DNA from: Draconibacterium sp.
GTDB lineage: Bacteria; Bacteroidota; Bacteroidia; Bacteroidales; Prolixibacteraceae
NCBI GenBank assembly: GCA_011620585.1
Contig: WOYV01000038.1
Location: 1-62,937 of the forward strand
Direction of reading: 5' to 3'
Length of the DNA stretch: 62,937 nucleotides
The translations under genes were made by a program, and so were the position numbers. The notes beneath the pieces were generated by a model. That model saw only the letters and a program-made list of their open reading frames with translations. It had not been told where the DNA came from and searched no databases. Within the stretch, counting starts at the first letter, position 1, and each line of letters opens with the position of its first letter. Positions 34,895 to 43,213 of this stretch are shown here, in pieces.

Positions 34895-37393
34895 TTACAT
34901 CTTTATAAATTTAGCATAACGGACCCGTTGTTTTTTCTCCATTTTTAAATAATAAATCCCGGCCTTTAGCCGTGAAATATCAAGTTGTTCATTCACATTC
35001 TCTTCGCGTTTTATAAATCTGCCATCTGCACCATACACCATTACCGAAACAGGTTTATCAAAAGGATTGGAGAAATGCAGGGTATTGCCCGCCGGATTCG
35101 GGTAAATGAAATCGAATCGATTGTTATTATTTTTAATGGTATTAAAACTTGTTGTCAGCTTTTCATCCGACAGAACTGAAATTCCTGCATCAATATACTG
35201 TCCTCCATCCGTTTGTTTACAATGAATCGCGATTGTATTCAGGGCATTCGACCTCAGAGCATTATATGCTGAGCTACCAATCGGAACCGTAATGTAACCG
35301 GTGGTCCATCCGGTTAGCGATACTGCCCAAACGCCGTTTATATAAACTTCGCAATCTTCGTCGTGATGAATATATAACACGAGATCTTCCTGTTCAAACG
35401 AACTTATATCTTCCAAATCAAACGATTTCCGAACCCAAATTTCGGGGGTATCCCAAATAGTGCCAACAATTGCTCCCGGTGTTCCGGATGTGCCAAACCC
35501 GGCTGTTCCGGTTCGCCAACCTGAATCATCAAAATCTTCCTCATACCAATCATAATTCGGGGTATCGTTGGTGTATTTCCAGTCCGTTTCCTCTTGTTTT
35601 GCCGTGGGCAACAAATGTGTGAGATAAATATCTTCTTCAATAACTTTTCGGTTGGCGGCATAAATTCGCGACACATCGGCTTTTACAATGCGATCGTAAG
35701 TCATCAAACCATTCAATTCAATTTCAACATCAGTAATCTCGGTGTAAACTGCAGCACTTAAGCCTTCGTTGGTTTTGAACAGGGTTAGTTGGTCAATGTA
35801 CTTTTCATAACTCGACATCATCTCCTCAGCATTGGCTACAGTTACATAGCCGAAATAACCATCGCTCCAGGTATGTTCGTCAATTTCCAAACCTATTCCG
35901 CCATATTCGCCACACACCACAGCCTGACTGCTACTTTCGGGGCAAACCGGTGCCGGATAATTGTGCCAATCAAGTACATCGCCTACTCCGTGCCAGGCTC
36001 CCCCACTGCCCTGGTTTACCAGGCGTGAAGGGTCAAGGGTTTTCACCATATTCACCAGTTCCACGGTATTGTGCTGGCCTTGCGATTCGTTAAAAACCAC
36101 CCACATAATAATGCTCGGGCTGTTCCAATGGGTTTCAACCATTCGTGTAAGTTCTTTTTTATATGCTGGCTGATCGATGGGTTGCGGCATATTGGTGTAC
36201 GAATTTACAGAAGGCATGTCTTGCCATACCATAAGCCCTAATTTATCAGCCCAGTAATACCAGCGCTGAGGTTCGACTTTTATGTGTTTACGAACCATGT
36301 TAAACCCGAATTGCTTTATCATTTCCAAATCGTATTTCAAGGCTTCGTCAGTTGGTGCGGTGTAAATTCCATCGGGCCAGAATCCCTGGTCTAGTGGCCC
36401 CATCTGAAACAAAAATTCGTTGTTCAGATACAATTTTTTTAAGCCATCAACTTCTTCCACCGAAACTTTTCGCATTCCAAAATAGCTGTTCAGGGAATCG
36501 ATCTTTTCGTCGCTGCGCAGCAAAGTCAGTTCCAGATCATACAAAAACGGATTGTCGGGCGACCACAATTTCTGATTCGGAACAGTAATGCTAAAATTCT
36601 CGTTTACCGCTTCAACAACGGTTGCAATGGTGTTTCCATTATCCTTTATAACAGCTTTTACCGAAACTTCTTCTGAACTGCCCGAAGTTGATACTTTTAT
36701 TTTTAACACTGATTGATCAATATCGGGGACCAGTTTTATCGCCTGAATATGGGTTTCCGGTACCGGTTCAAGCCAAACTGTTTGCCATATTCCTGTAGTA
36801 GAAGTGTACATAATTCCTTCGGGATGCAAGGTTTGCTTGCCTCTTGGGAATCCGGCAACATCAGTCGGATCGAAAACACGCACGGTTAATTCCTGGCTTT
36901 TATTTTGACTCAGATAGTCAGTGATATCAAAACTGAACGGATCGTAGCCACCAAAATGTTTTCCAAGGCTTTCGCCATTAATAAAAACTTCGGTTTCGTA
37001 ATCAACCGCGCCAAAATGCAGGATAATCCTTTTCCCGCCCCAATCAGCAGGTACTTCAAAAGTACGTCTGTACCACAACCTTGAGTGGTGTTCCTTTACA
37101 CCCGAAATGGCTGATTCAACCGGGAATGGTACCAGAATCGATCCTGATAACTGACCGGCAGGAGGCGTTTCCTGTTGACTAACCCCTGGTTGAAACTGCC
37201 AGATTCCATTGAGATTCATCCATTCGGTTCGTTGCATTTGCGGACGTGGATACTCCGGCAAAACGTTTTGCGGGTCAACATCGTTGGCAAAAGATGTCAT
37301 CAGCGGAGCCTGTTTCATTTGCCAGGTCTGAGATTCTGACGGTAATGCAAAAAACAAAAAGACACTTAAAAAAAACACAATACGATTAATCAT
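34895..37393 (-). CDS. GH2 glycosidase with extra sugar-binding module and T9SS sorting domain
   Basis: An 832-residue secreted GH2 enzyme. In order: signal peptide (ending near ESQT, 22), jelly-roll sugar-binding domain (about 45-200), Ig-like domain (about 205-300), TIM barrel (about 310-595) with the acid/base Glu in VVFNESQGQ and the nucleophile Glu in GEYGGIG, an added beta-sandwich module (about 605-745: WYEEDFDDSGWRTGTAGFGT, then WVRKSFDL), and a T9SS type A domain (YPNPAGNTLHFSNP... GIYYLKME). It is a tandem paralogue of the next gene upstream, which lacks the two C-terminal modules. Beta-galactosidase or beta-glucuronidase activity is likely; which one is open. The 5' leader carries seven AAAG repeats. 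Confidence 0.88.
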   Translation of the reverse strand: MINRIVFFLSVFLFFALPSESQTWQMKQAPLMTSFANDVDPQNVLPEYPRPQMQRTEWMNLNGIWQFQPGVSQQETPPAGQLSGSILVPFPVESAISGVKEHHSRLWYRRTFEVPADWGGKRIILHFGAVDYETEVFINGESLGKHFGGYDPFSFDITDYLSQNKSQELTVRVFDPTDVAGFPRGKQTLHPEGIMYTSTTGIWQTVWLEPVPETHIQAIKLVPDIDQSVLKIKVSTSGSSEEVSVKAVIKDNGNTIATVVEAVNENFSITVPNQKLWSPDNPFLYDLELTLLRSDEKIDSLNSYFGMRKVSVEEVDGLKKLYLNNEFLFQMGPLDQGFWPDGIYTAPTDEALKYDLEMIKQFGFNMVRKHIKVEPQRWYYWADKLGLMVWQDMPSVNSYTNMPQPIDQPAYKKELTRMVETHWNSPSIIMWVVFNESQGQHNTVELVNMVKTLDPSRLVNQGSGGAWHGVGDVLDWHNYPAPVCPESSSQAVVCGEYGGIGLEIDEHTWSDGYFGYVTVANAEEMMSSYEKYIDQLTLFKTNEGLSAAVYTEITDVEIELNGLMTYDRIVKADVSRIYAANRKVIEEDIYLTHLLPTAKQEETDWKYTNDTPNYDWYEEDFDDSGWRTGTAGFGTSGTPGAIVGTIWDTPEIWVRKSFDLEDISSFEQEDLVLYIHHDEDCEVYINGVWAVSLTGWTTGYITVPIGSSAYNALRSNALNTIAIHCKQTDGGQYIDAGISVLSDEKLTTSFNTIKNNNNRFDFIYPNPAGNTLHFSNPFDKPVSVMVYGADGRFIKREENVNEQLDISRLKAGIYYLKMEKKQRVRYAKFIKM

Positions 37394-37405
37394 AATTGAA
37401 ATTAA

Positions 37406-37433
37406 AAAGAAAGAAAGAAAGAAAGAAAGAAAG
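37406..37433. repeat. Tetranucleotide repeat (AAAG)7 in the GH2 leader
   Basis: Seven perfect AAAG units on the plus strand (CTTT on the coding strand) occupy positions about 13 to 40 upstream of the GH2 ATG at 37393 and form the pyrimidine tail of the terminator just before it. Tandem tetramers of this kind are prone to slipped-strand length change. Confidence 0.95.
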
Positions 37434-37473
37434 AAAAAGGAGTCTCAGATTTCAAAGAAAACAAGACTCCTTT
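37434..37473 (-). terminator. Intercistronic terminator between the two GH2 genes
   Basis: On the minus strand AAAGGAGTCT (37464-37473), an 18-nt loop and AGACTCCTTT (37436-37445) form a perfect 10-bp stem followed by TTCTTTCTTTC. The U-rich tail merges with the CTTT repeat. It lies 52 bp after the upstream GH2 stop. Confidence 0.8.
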
Positions 37474-37525
37474 AAGCTATCCTATTATTTAAACAAGCAA
37501 TGTTGATTCAAACAATGAACCAACT

Positions 37526-39337
37526 TTATTTCAATGCATTACATACTTTTTGATTTATTTCCCGCAGTCGATCCTCTTCCAATTTTATAACTTTTCGATC
37601 GTATGTCATCAAACCGTTTACTTCACCTTCCACATCAGTGGTTTGAGTATAAACAGCTGCAGAAAACCCTGATTTTGCCATTTTAATCAGTTGTTCGGCA
37701 AACTCAACATACTTATCCGTTACTTCTTTTGAGTTCTTAAATTCAACATAACCCCAGTTGCGCCCTGTATTCCACAGGTGTCCTTCCAAAGCAAGGCCAA
37801 TTCCACCGTATTCTCCCAAAACAGTTGCACGGCTGCCATCGTACAAATACATTTCCGGGCCGGGATAGTTATGCAGGTCAAGCATATCTCCCACATGATA
37901 ATGATTTCCGCCACTGGCGGGATTTACTAAACGACTTGGATCATGTGCTTTTGTCCAGTCTACAATTTCCTCGGTTTTGAATTGCCCCCAGGCTTCGTTA
38001 AACGGCACCCAGCACACTACCGAAGGATATGACATATGTTCGTCCATAATTTCTTTCCATTCGTTCCGGTAGTTAGCTTCTGATTCAGGTGAGCGTTTCA
38101 GCTCAGTTCCGTCGAAATATTGATGGTTTTGCCAGCGTGGCGAACGATCGCCGTTAGGCATATCCTGCCAAACCAAAATACCCAGTTCGTCGCAGTGTGT
38201 GTACCAACGTGCAGGTTCAACTTTTACATGTTTACGAATCATGTTGAATCCAAAATCTTTGGTTTTCACAATGTCGTATTTCAATGCTTCATCGGTTGGA
38301 GCGGTGTACAATCCATCAGGCCACCATCCCTGATCCAGCGGACCAAATTGAAAATAATCTTCGTTATTCAATTGTAAACGAACGATTCCGTTTTCGTCGC
38401 GTTTGGTTGAAACTTTGCGCATAGCGGTGTAACTTCCCACTGCATCAACTGTTTTACCATCACTAATCAGGTTCACTTCCAAATCGTACAAAAATGGTGA
38501 TTCCGGGCTCCATAGTTTTGCGTTTGAAACAGCCAATTCAACCGACTGGCCAACAACAGCTTTTCCGGTTGAAACCACTTTACCTGCATCTTTTAATATA
38601 ACCTCATAAACATCTCCGAAGGCTGCGCCGCAGGCAGATGCATCAACTTTTAAACTGCCATTGTCGATATCAGGAATGGCCACAACATTTGTAATGTGTT
38701 TTTGATTTACCGGTTCTAGCCAAACAGTCTGCCAGATTCCGGTAACTGGTGTATACCAAATACCACGTGGGTCGCTTACCTGTTTTCCGCGTGGCTGATA
38801 TTCTTCGTCGGATGGATCCCACACTTTTACCACCAGATTTTGCTGTCCAGACTTGGTAAGAAACGGAGTTACATCGAATGAAAAAGCATCGTAACCACCT
38901 TTGTGCGAACCAACTTTGATGTCGTTTACCCAAACATCAGCTTTCCAATCCACTGCGCCAAAATGCAGCAATACTTTCTGGCCTTTCCAGTTAGAAGGTA
39001 CTTCAAAATTACGCTGGTACCACAATTCTTTATCTTCGCCAACACGTTTTTGTACGCCAGACAAACTCGATTCTACAGCAAAAGGGACAAGAATTTCACC
39101 ATCAAATTCTGTTGGTTGTTTTTGTCCGGCATCAGTAACGGCGTAATTCCACAACCCATTCAGATTTTGCCAGTTGGTGCGTTCCATTATCGGACGCGGG
39201 TACTCGGGCAGCACATTATTTACATCAATTTTTTCGGCCCATGGAGTTTTAATTTTATCGCCTGCCGGCTGCCACTGGGCAAAGGCGTTCATCGATAACA
39301 GGCTAAGCAGTACAATCAGGATTTTACTTTTTTTCAT
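37526..39337 (-). CDS. GH2 glycosidase
   Basis: A 603-residue exported GH2 enzyme: signal peptide ending NAFAQ near 21, jelly-roll domain (about 40-200), Ig-like domain (about 205-305) and TIM barrel (about 310-600) with acid/base Glu in VPFNEAWGQ and nucleophile Glu in LGEYGGIG. Compared with the paralogue downstream it has no added module and no sorting signal, so it probably stays in the periplasm. Likely substrates are beta-galactosides or beta-glucuronides. It follows the GH127-like gene by 33 bp. Confidence 0.9.
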   Translation of the reverse strand: MKKSKILIVLLSLLSMNAFAQWQPAGDKIKTPWAEKIDVNNVLPEYPRPIMERTNWQNLNGLWNYAVTDAGQKQPTEFDGEILVPFAVESSLSGVQKRVGEDKELWYQRNFEVPSNWKGQKVLLHFGAVDWKADVWVNDIKVGSHKGGYDAFSFDVTPFLTKSGQQNLVVKVWDPSDEEYQPRGKQVSDPRGIWYTPVTGIWQTVWLEPVNQKHITNVVAIPDIDNGSLKVDASACGAAFGDVYEVILKDAGKVVSTGKAVVGQSVELAVSNAKLWSPESPFLYDLEVNLISDGKTVDAVGSYTAMRKVSTKRDENGIVRLQLNNEDYFQFGPLDQGWWPDGLYTAPTDEALKYDIVKTKDFGFNMIRKHVKVEPARWYTHCDELGILVWQDMPNGDRSPRWQNHQYFDGTELKRSPESEANYRNEWKEIMDEHMSYPSVVCWVPFNEAWGQFKTEEIVDWTKAHDPSRLVNPASGGNHYHVGDMLDLHNYPGPEMYLYDGSRATVLGEYGGIGLALEGHLWNTGRNWGYVEFKNSKEVTDKYVEFAEQLIKMAKSGFSAAVYTQTTDVEGEVNGLMTYDRKVIKLEEDRLREINQKVCNALK

Positions 39338-39370
39338 TTTTTATTATTAATTGATTTAGATTAAAAAATT

Positions 39371-41377
39371 CTATTTCCGGTAAACAGGGAATTGAGCGAT
39401 TCTCAAGGTTGTACAACCATACGGAATCAGTGTAATCTCCTCCTCATTCTCTTCCACAATCCGGTATGGCCAAGACGGCGATGGTATTTTGCCAGCCATA
39501 TTTCTGGATTCGGTCCATATTGGCATTCTCCGGCCTTTTGTTTTTAAAGTAATAGGTGCATTTTCGAGGTTCCAGGGATTGGGCTGAATTTCGTCTGCAA
39601 ACTCAAGCTGAAAATCTGCATTTTCAACTGTCTTTTCCCAAATGGCATAATTCCATGGCGATTTGGGAAGTACTTCCCAGAACGTATCATCATAACCTTC
39701 TTTTTCAACTTCGCGCCATTCTTCTTCTATCCGAAGTGCATAAACGAGCGGCCCGCGTTCAATTCCCAACGACATTTCGTACCAGTGACTGAAACGAAAA
39801 TCCATCGCTAAATTCAATTCAACTTCATCACCCGAGTTCCATTCACGATCAAGAATTACAATTCCATCCTGCGCTTCCACTTGCTGAACCGAGTTGTTTA
39901 CCTTCAAGGTGAAGGTTTTACACCACTCCAGAATACGTAAATGAAACGGGAATTTCACGGTTTTCTCACATTCAACAGTAAACAGGATTTGTTCTTTAAA
40001 CGGGTAGCCTGTTTCCTCTTTAATGGTAACCAGCTCGCCGTTTGCAACTTTTGCTGTTACCGTTGTAGGACCATAAACCAATGCAGCTAGCCCGTTATCG
40101 GCAGTTGCGAACCATGTACTTTGAACAAATTTTGGCCAGCCCTGATGCATGTTGGTCAGGCAACACGGATAGCCGGTAGTTGTTCCGAAAACGTTTCTTC
40201 CTTCACGGTCGTTAAAGAGGTTTCGCTCATCGTCAGAAACCTTAATCTGGTTCGCCTGCTGAAAATATTGTTTACGCATGTAGTCATCAGTACTCTGTGT
40301 CGGCAGTACATTGTAGGCTATTTTTTCAAGATAATCGGCATAATACACATCGCCGGTTATTGGAAGAATGTTCTCAAAACAAAACATCATCTCTACAGCA
40401 GAACAGAGCTCGGAACCTTGTGTTGGATCGTTACCATGCATGCGTTCGTCGCCTCCATACATTCCGTTCACAAAGCCGTGTACTTCTTTAAGCGAAGTCA
40501 GGCCTTTTTTAACAGATTCGAGGTATTTTTCTTCAGGATGTTGCTGATAATAAATCACCGGCTCTTTCAATCCTTGTGCCACATTCACACAATGCAGGTC
40601 GGGTAAAGGATTTAATCGACGGATCATATCTCCGGCATAAACTTCTGTCCAGTTAAAAGTTTGTTTATGAATAATCTCTGCCAAATCCAACAGAAACTTG
40701 TCGCCGGTAATATTGTAAAGCCAGTAAACCACTGCGAGGTTATCTCCACCTCTTCGGTTGGCCCAGAAAGTAACATATCCCAGTTCATTTTCAGGCAGCA
40801 TTTTTAACTGATACTGAAAATAGTCAGTCATCAACTCTACAACACGTTCATCGCCGGTAGCCATGTAATATTGTTGAAGCACTTTCAGCATTACCATTTT
40901 TGGCCACCAGTCGTTTCGCATTCCCTGCTGGGTTCCGGGAATATGCTCATAGTTTTCGGGCAAAGGCCTTGGCCCGAAGTAACCGTCTTCCTGCTGGTTA
41001 TTGATGCTCCATTCAATCCATTTTTGTGCTTTGGCTTTTAGTTCGTCATCATCGAGTAAATAAGCAAGCGGAACCAATCCGTCGAGCCAATATGGGCCAC
41101 GTTCCCAGCCATCGCCGGTACCACCCAACCAGCCGTTATTGTCGCCACAAACCACTTCGTAAATACTGTCGAGTTGGCCTGTAAGGCCATCGCGTTGTAT
41201 TTTAAGCATTTCCTGTAAAAAACTTTCAGCATGAATTGCACCAATAGGCAAAGCAGTGTATGGCTGAGCCACTAGAGGTGCCTGGTTGGTAATGTAATGG
41301 GCGTTTCTCTTTTCTCTTGCAAAACCAATTTGCACGAAAATCAAAATCAAAACCGTAGTAATATAAATCTGTTTCAT
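39371..41377 (-). CDS. GH127-like (DUF1680) glycosidase, divergent
   Basis: A 668-residue exported protein with a signal peptide ending near GFA (20). The (alpha/alpha)6 barrel contains the DUF1680 zinc ligands in the same order as known GH127 enzymes: Glu and Cys in GSELCSAVE and a Cys pair in YPCCLTNMHQGW, the first of which is the expected nucleophile. A C-terminal beta region ends LIPYGCTTLRIAQFP. The segment before the Glu-x-Cys motif (HGNDPTQ) differs from the standard GNE-type segment of the other GH127 in this locus, so the general acid and the specificity may differ. Probable L-arabinofuranosidase or a related activity. Confidence 0.8.
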   Translation of the reverse strand: MKQIYITTVLILIFVQIGFAREKRNAHYITNQAPLVAQPYTALPIGAIHAESFLQEMLKIQRDGLTGQLDSIYEVVCGDNNGWLGGTGDGWERGPYWLDGLVPLAYLLDDDELKAKAQKWIEWSINNQQEDGYFGPRPLPENYEHIPGTQQGMRNDWWPKMVMLKVLQQYYMATGDERVVELMTDYFQYQLKMLPENELGYVTFWANRRGGDNLAVVYWLYNITGDKFLLDLAEIIHKQTFNWTEVYAGDMIRRLNPLPDLHCVNVAQGLKEPVIYYQQHPEEKYLESVKKGLTSLKEVHGFVNGMYGGDERMHGNDPTQGSELCSAVEMMFCFENILPITGDVYYADYLEKIAYNVLPTQSTDDYMRKQYFQQANQIKVSDDERNLFNDREGRNVFGTTTGYPCCLTNMHQGWPKFVQSTWFATADNGLAALVYGPTTVTAKVANGELVTIKEETGYPFKEQILFTVECEKTVKFPFHLRILEWCKTFTLKVNNSVQQVEAQDGIVILDREWNSGDEVELNLAMDFRFSHWYEMSLGIERGPLVYALRIEEEWREVEKEGYDDTFWEVLPKSPWNYAIWEKTVENADFQLEFADEIQPNPWNLENAPITLKTKGRRMPIWTESRNMAGKIPSPSWPYRIVEENEEEITLIPYGCTTLRIAQFPVYRK

Positions 41378-41394
41378 TGGTTAGGTCTTTTTAC

Positions 41395-42384
41395 TTAATT
41401 CAGTGGCCGTTCTGAAACGCCTTCAAAAGTAATTTTAACGGGTTTGATCAAACCGTCCTCATCAAAATACATCCGGTCGATACAAGTCTCGCGATGATTT
41501 CCATCGGTTTCGCCCAATGGCCTACGATGATAAACAATGTAATATTCGTCGGTGCCCGGAACATGGATAACTGAGTGATGTCCTGCGCCTGTAGCCACAT
41601 CAGGATCCTGTTTCAATATCTTGCCAATTCTTTTAAACGGACCAAAAGGCGAATCGGCAATGGCATAAGCCACACTGTAATTGGGGCCTGTCCAACCACC
41701 TTCACTCCACATAAAATAGTACTTCCCGTTACGGATAAACATAAACGGACCTTCTACGTAACCTTCGGGCGTAATTTCTTTAAAAGTTGTACCATCATTA
41801 AAAGGGACAAAACCGCTAAAATCATCTTTCAATTTAACAATGTTGCAGTGCCGCCATCCGCCATAAATCATGTAATACTGACCGTCTTTGTCGTGAAACA
41901 CAAACTGATCGATCGGTTGAGCGCCATTATGAAACTTATCAAGTAAAGGTTTTCCAAGGTAGTCTTTAAACGGGCCTTCGGGTTTATCAGCTACTCCTAT
42001 TCCAATTCCGCCTTCTTCGTTATCATTTTGAATATCATTGGCAGCAAAAAACAGGAAATATTTTCCATCCTTTTCGATAATTGCAGGAGCCCACATCGCA
42101 CGCCATGCCCATTTTACTTCGGCAGTGTCAATAATTCGTTCGTGTTTGGTCCAGTTCACAAGGTCTTTTGAAGAAAAACAATCCATAAAAACCTGTTCAT
42201 TGTAGGGAGCTGAATATGTGGGGTAAATCCAGTACTCGTCGCCAAAAACAATTCCTTCAGGATCAGCATACCAGCCTTCAAAAACCGGGTTGTGGTTGTT
42301 TCCGGTTCTTTTCTGGGCAAAAGCAGTTTGACCTAAAAATGTCAGGCTTATAAAAAATATCAAAAATTTAAATCTTGTATTCAT
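41395..42384 (-). CDS. GH43 family glycosidase
   Basis: A 329-residue exported single-domain five-bladed propeller. The signal peptide ends in TAFAQ near 23. The catalytic triad is intact: base Asp in WYADPEGI, pKa-modulating Asp in QPIDQFVF and acid Glu in YVEGPFMF. The sequence ATGAGHHSVIH supplies the His typical of propeller-bottom metal sites. Alpha-L-arabinofuranosidase or beta-xylosidase activity is likely. It is 17 bp upstream of the divergent GH127-like gene. Confidence 0.88.
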   Translation of the reverse strand: MNTRFKFLIFFISLTFLGQTAFAQKRTGNNHNPVFEGWYADPEGIVFGDEYWIYPTYSAPYNEQVFMDCFSSKDLVNWTKHERIIDTAEVKWAWRAMWAPAIIEKDGKYFLFFAANDIQNDNEEGGIGIGVADKPEGPFKDYLGKPLLDKFHNGAQPIDQFVFHDKDGQYYMIYGGWRHCNIVKLKDDFSGFVPFNDGTTFKEITPEGYVEGPFMFIRNGKYYFMWSEGGWTGPNYSVAYAIADSPFGPFKRIGKILKQDPDVATGAGHHSVIHVPGTDEYYIVYHRRPLGETDGNHRETCIDRMYFDEDGLIKPVKITFEGVSERPLN

Positions 42385-42406
42385 CGTATGTAACTGTATT
42401 TTAATG

Positions 42407-42424
42407 ATCCGTCAGCCGACGGAT
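42407..42424. other. Short perfect hairpin downstream of the hypothetical gene
   Basis: ATCCGTC and GACGGAT pair over seven bases around AGCC. No adjoining T-run is found on either strand, so I do not call it a terminator; it could be an mRNA processing or stabilising structure. Confidence 0.35.
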
Positions 42425-42461
42425 GTGAAAATTTTATTTTTTTGACGACTCCATTCGCCGG

Positions 42462-43109
42462 CTATTGATTGTTCTTGCAATACTCAATAATTTTTATCAC
42501 GTCGTTCAAATCCTGCATATTCAATTTTTCGGTTTTAATAAATTTTGCCACTTCTTTTTTATTTCCTCCAAAAACTTTGCAGAATTCATTTTGTGAAGTC
42601 AAACTTCTAAAGCTTGTCTTTTCTTTAGCGTAATACAAATTATCAGGTTTCAATTCAAAATCCTCATTTATAGTCAATTCAGAGGTCTGTTTGTCATATC
42701 CCCGAGGCAGGTTATTAACCGGTTGTACCGACGAGGTGTTCGATACACCCCCAAAAGCGGTACCTTTTCCTTTTGATATCAACTGGTTACGGTTTCTTTT
42801 ATAGATTAATACAGGTGTTGAATCTAACCTTTCGAGAAAAACATCACCTTCCAACCATTCAAAAATACGATCCTCAATTTTAATTGAAGCTATCAATTCG
42901 GGTGATGCCAGCGCCAAAACTTCGTTACCATTTTTGAAGATCATTTCTTCTTCGTAAGTATCGTAATTAAGAAAAGCAGCTGTTCTGGTTCCATCCTTAA
43001 AATAGACCACTCCTTCTGTGAAATCAGAAAAAATCATTCTATTATCATTTGTTTGACCAATTGATATCAAAGACATAGAAAGAAAAATTGCGAATACTAT
43101 TGTTTTCAT
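42462..43109 (-). CDS. Hypothetical exported protein
   Basis: A 215-residue protein (from the ATG at 43109, which gives a proper signal peptide ending SIGQ near 19). The mature part opens with beta-rich sequence (GVVYFKDGTRTAAFLNYDTYEEEMIFKNG) and ends in a charged helical region (KKEVAKFIKTEKLNMQDLNDVIKIIEYC). I do not recognise the family and see no catalytic motif. It is not an obvious glycan enzyme although it lies within PUL2, and unusually large gaps (about 104 bp upstream, 77 bp downstream) surround it, so it may be an insertion into the operon. Confidence 0.7.
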   Translation of the reverse strand: MKTIVFAIFLSMSLISIGQTNDNRMIFSDFTEGVVYFKDGTRTAAFLNYDTYEEEMIFKNGNEVLALASPELIASIKIEDRIFEWLEGDVFLERLDSTPVLIYKRNRNQLISKGKGTAFGGVSNTSSVQPVNNLPRGYDKQTSELTINEDFELKPDNLYYAKEKTSFRSLTSQNEFCKVFGGNKKEVAKFIKTEKLNMQDLNDVIKIIEYCKNNQ

Positions 43110-43213
43110 CTCATTATAATTGTTAGTAATAAATTGCATTCGATGGAACTCCCATGATTTTAAATCTACTTGTTTGTGGCAATCTATTTTTCATGGTTGT
43201 TTCATTATTCTAT

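Noticed and set aside
42407-42424. Hairpin as a terminator of the hypothetical gene
   Set aside because: Seven-base stem but no T-run directly after it on either strand.
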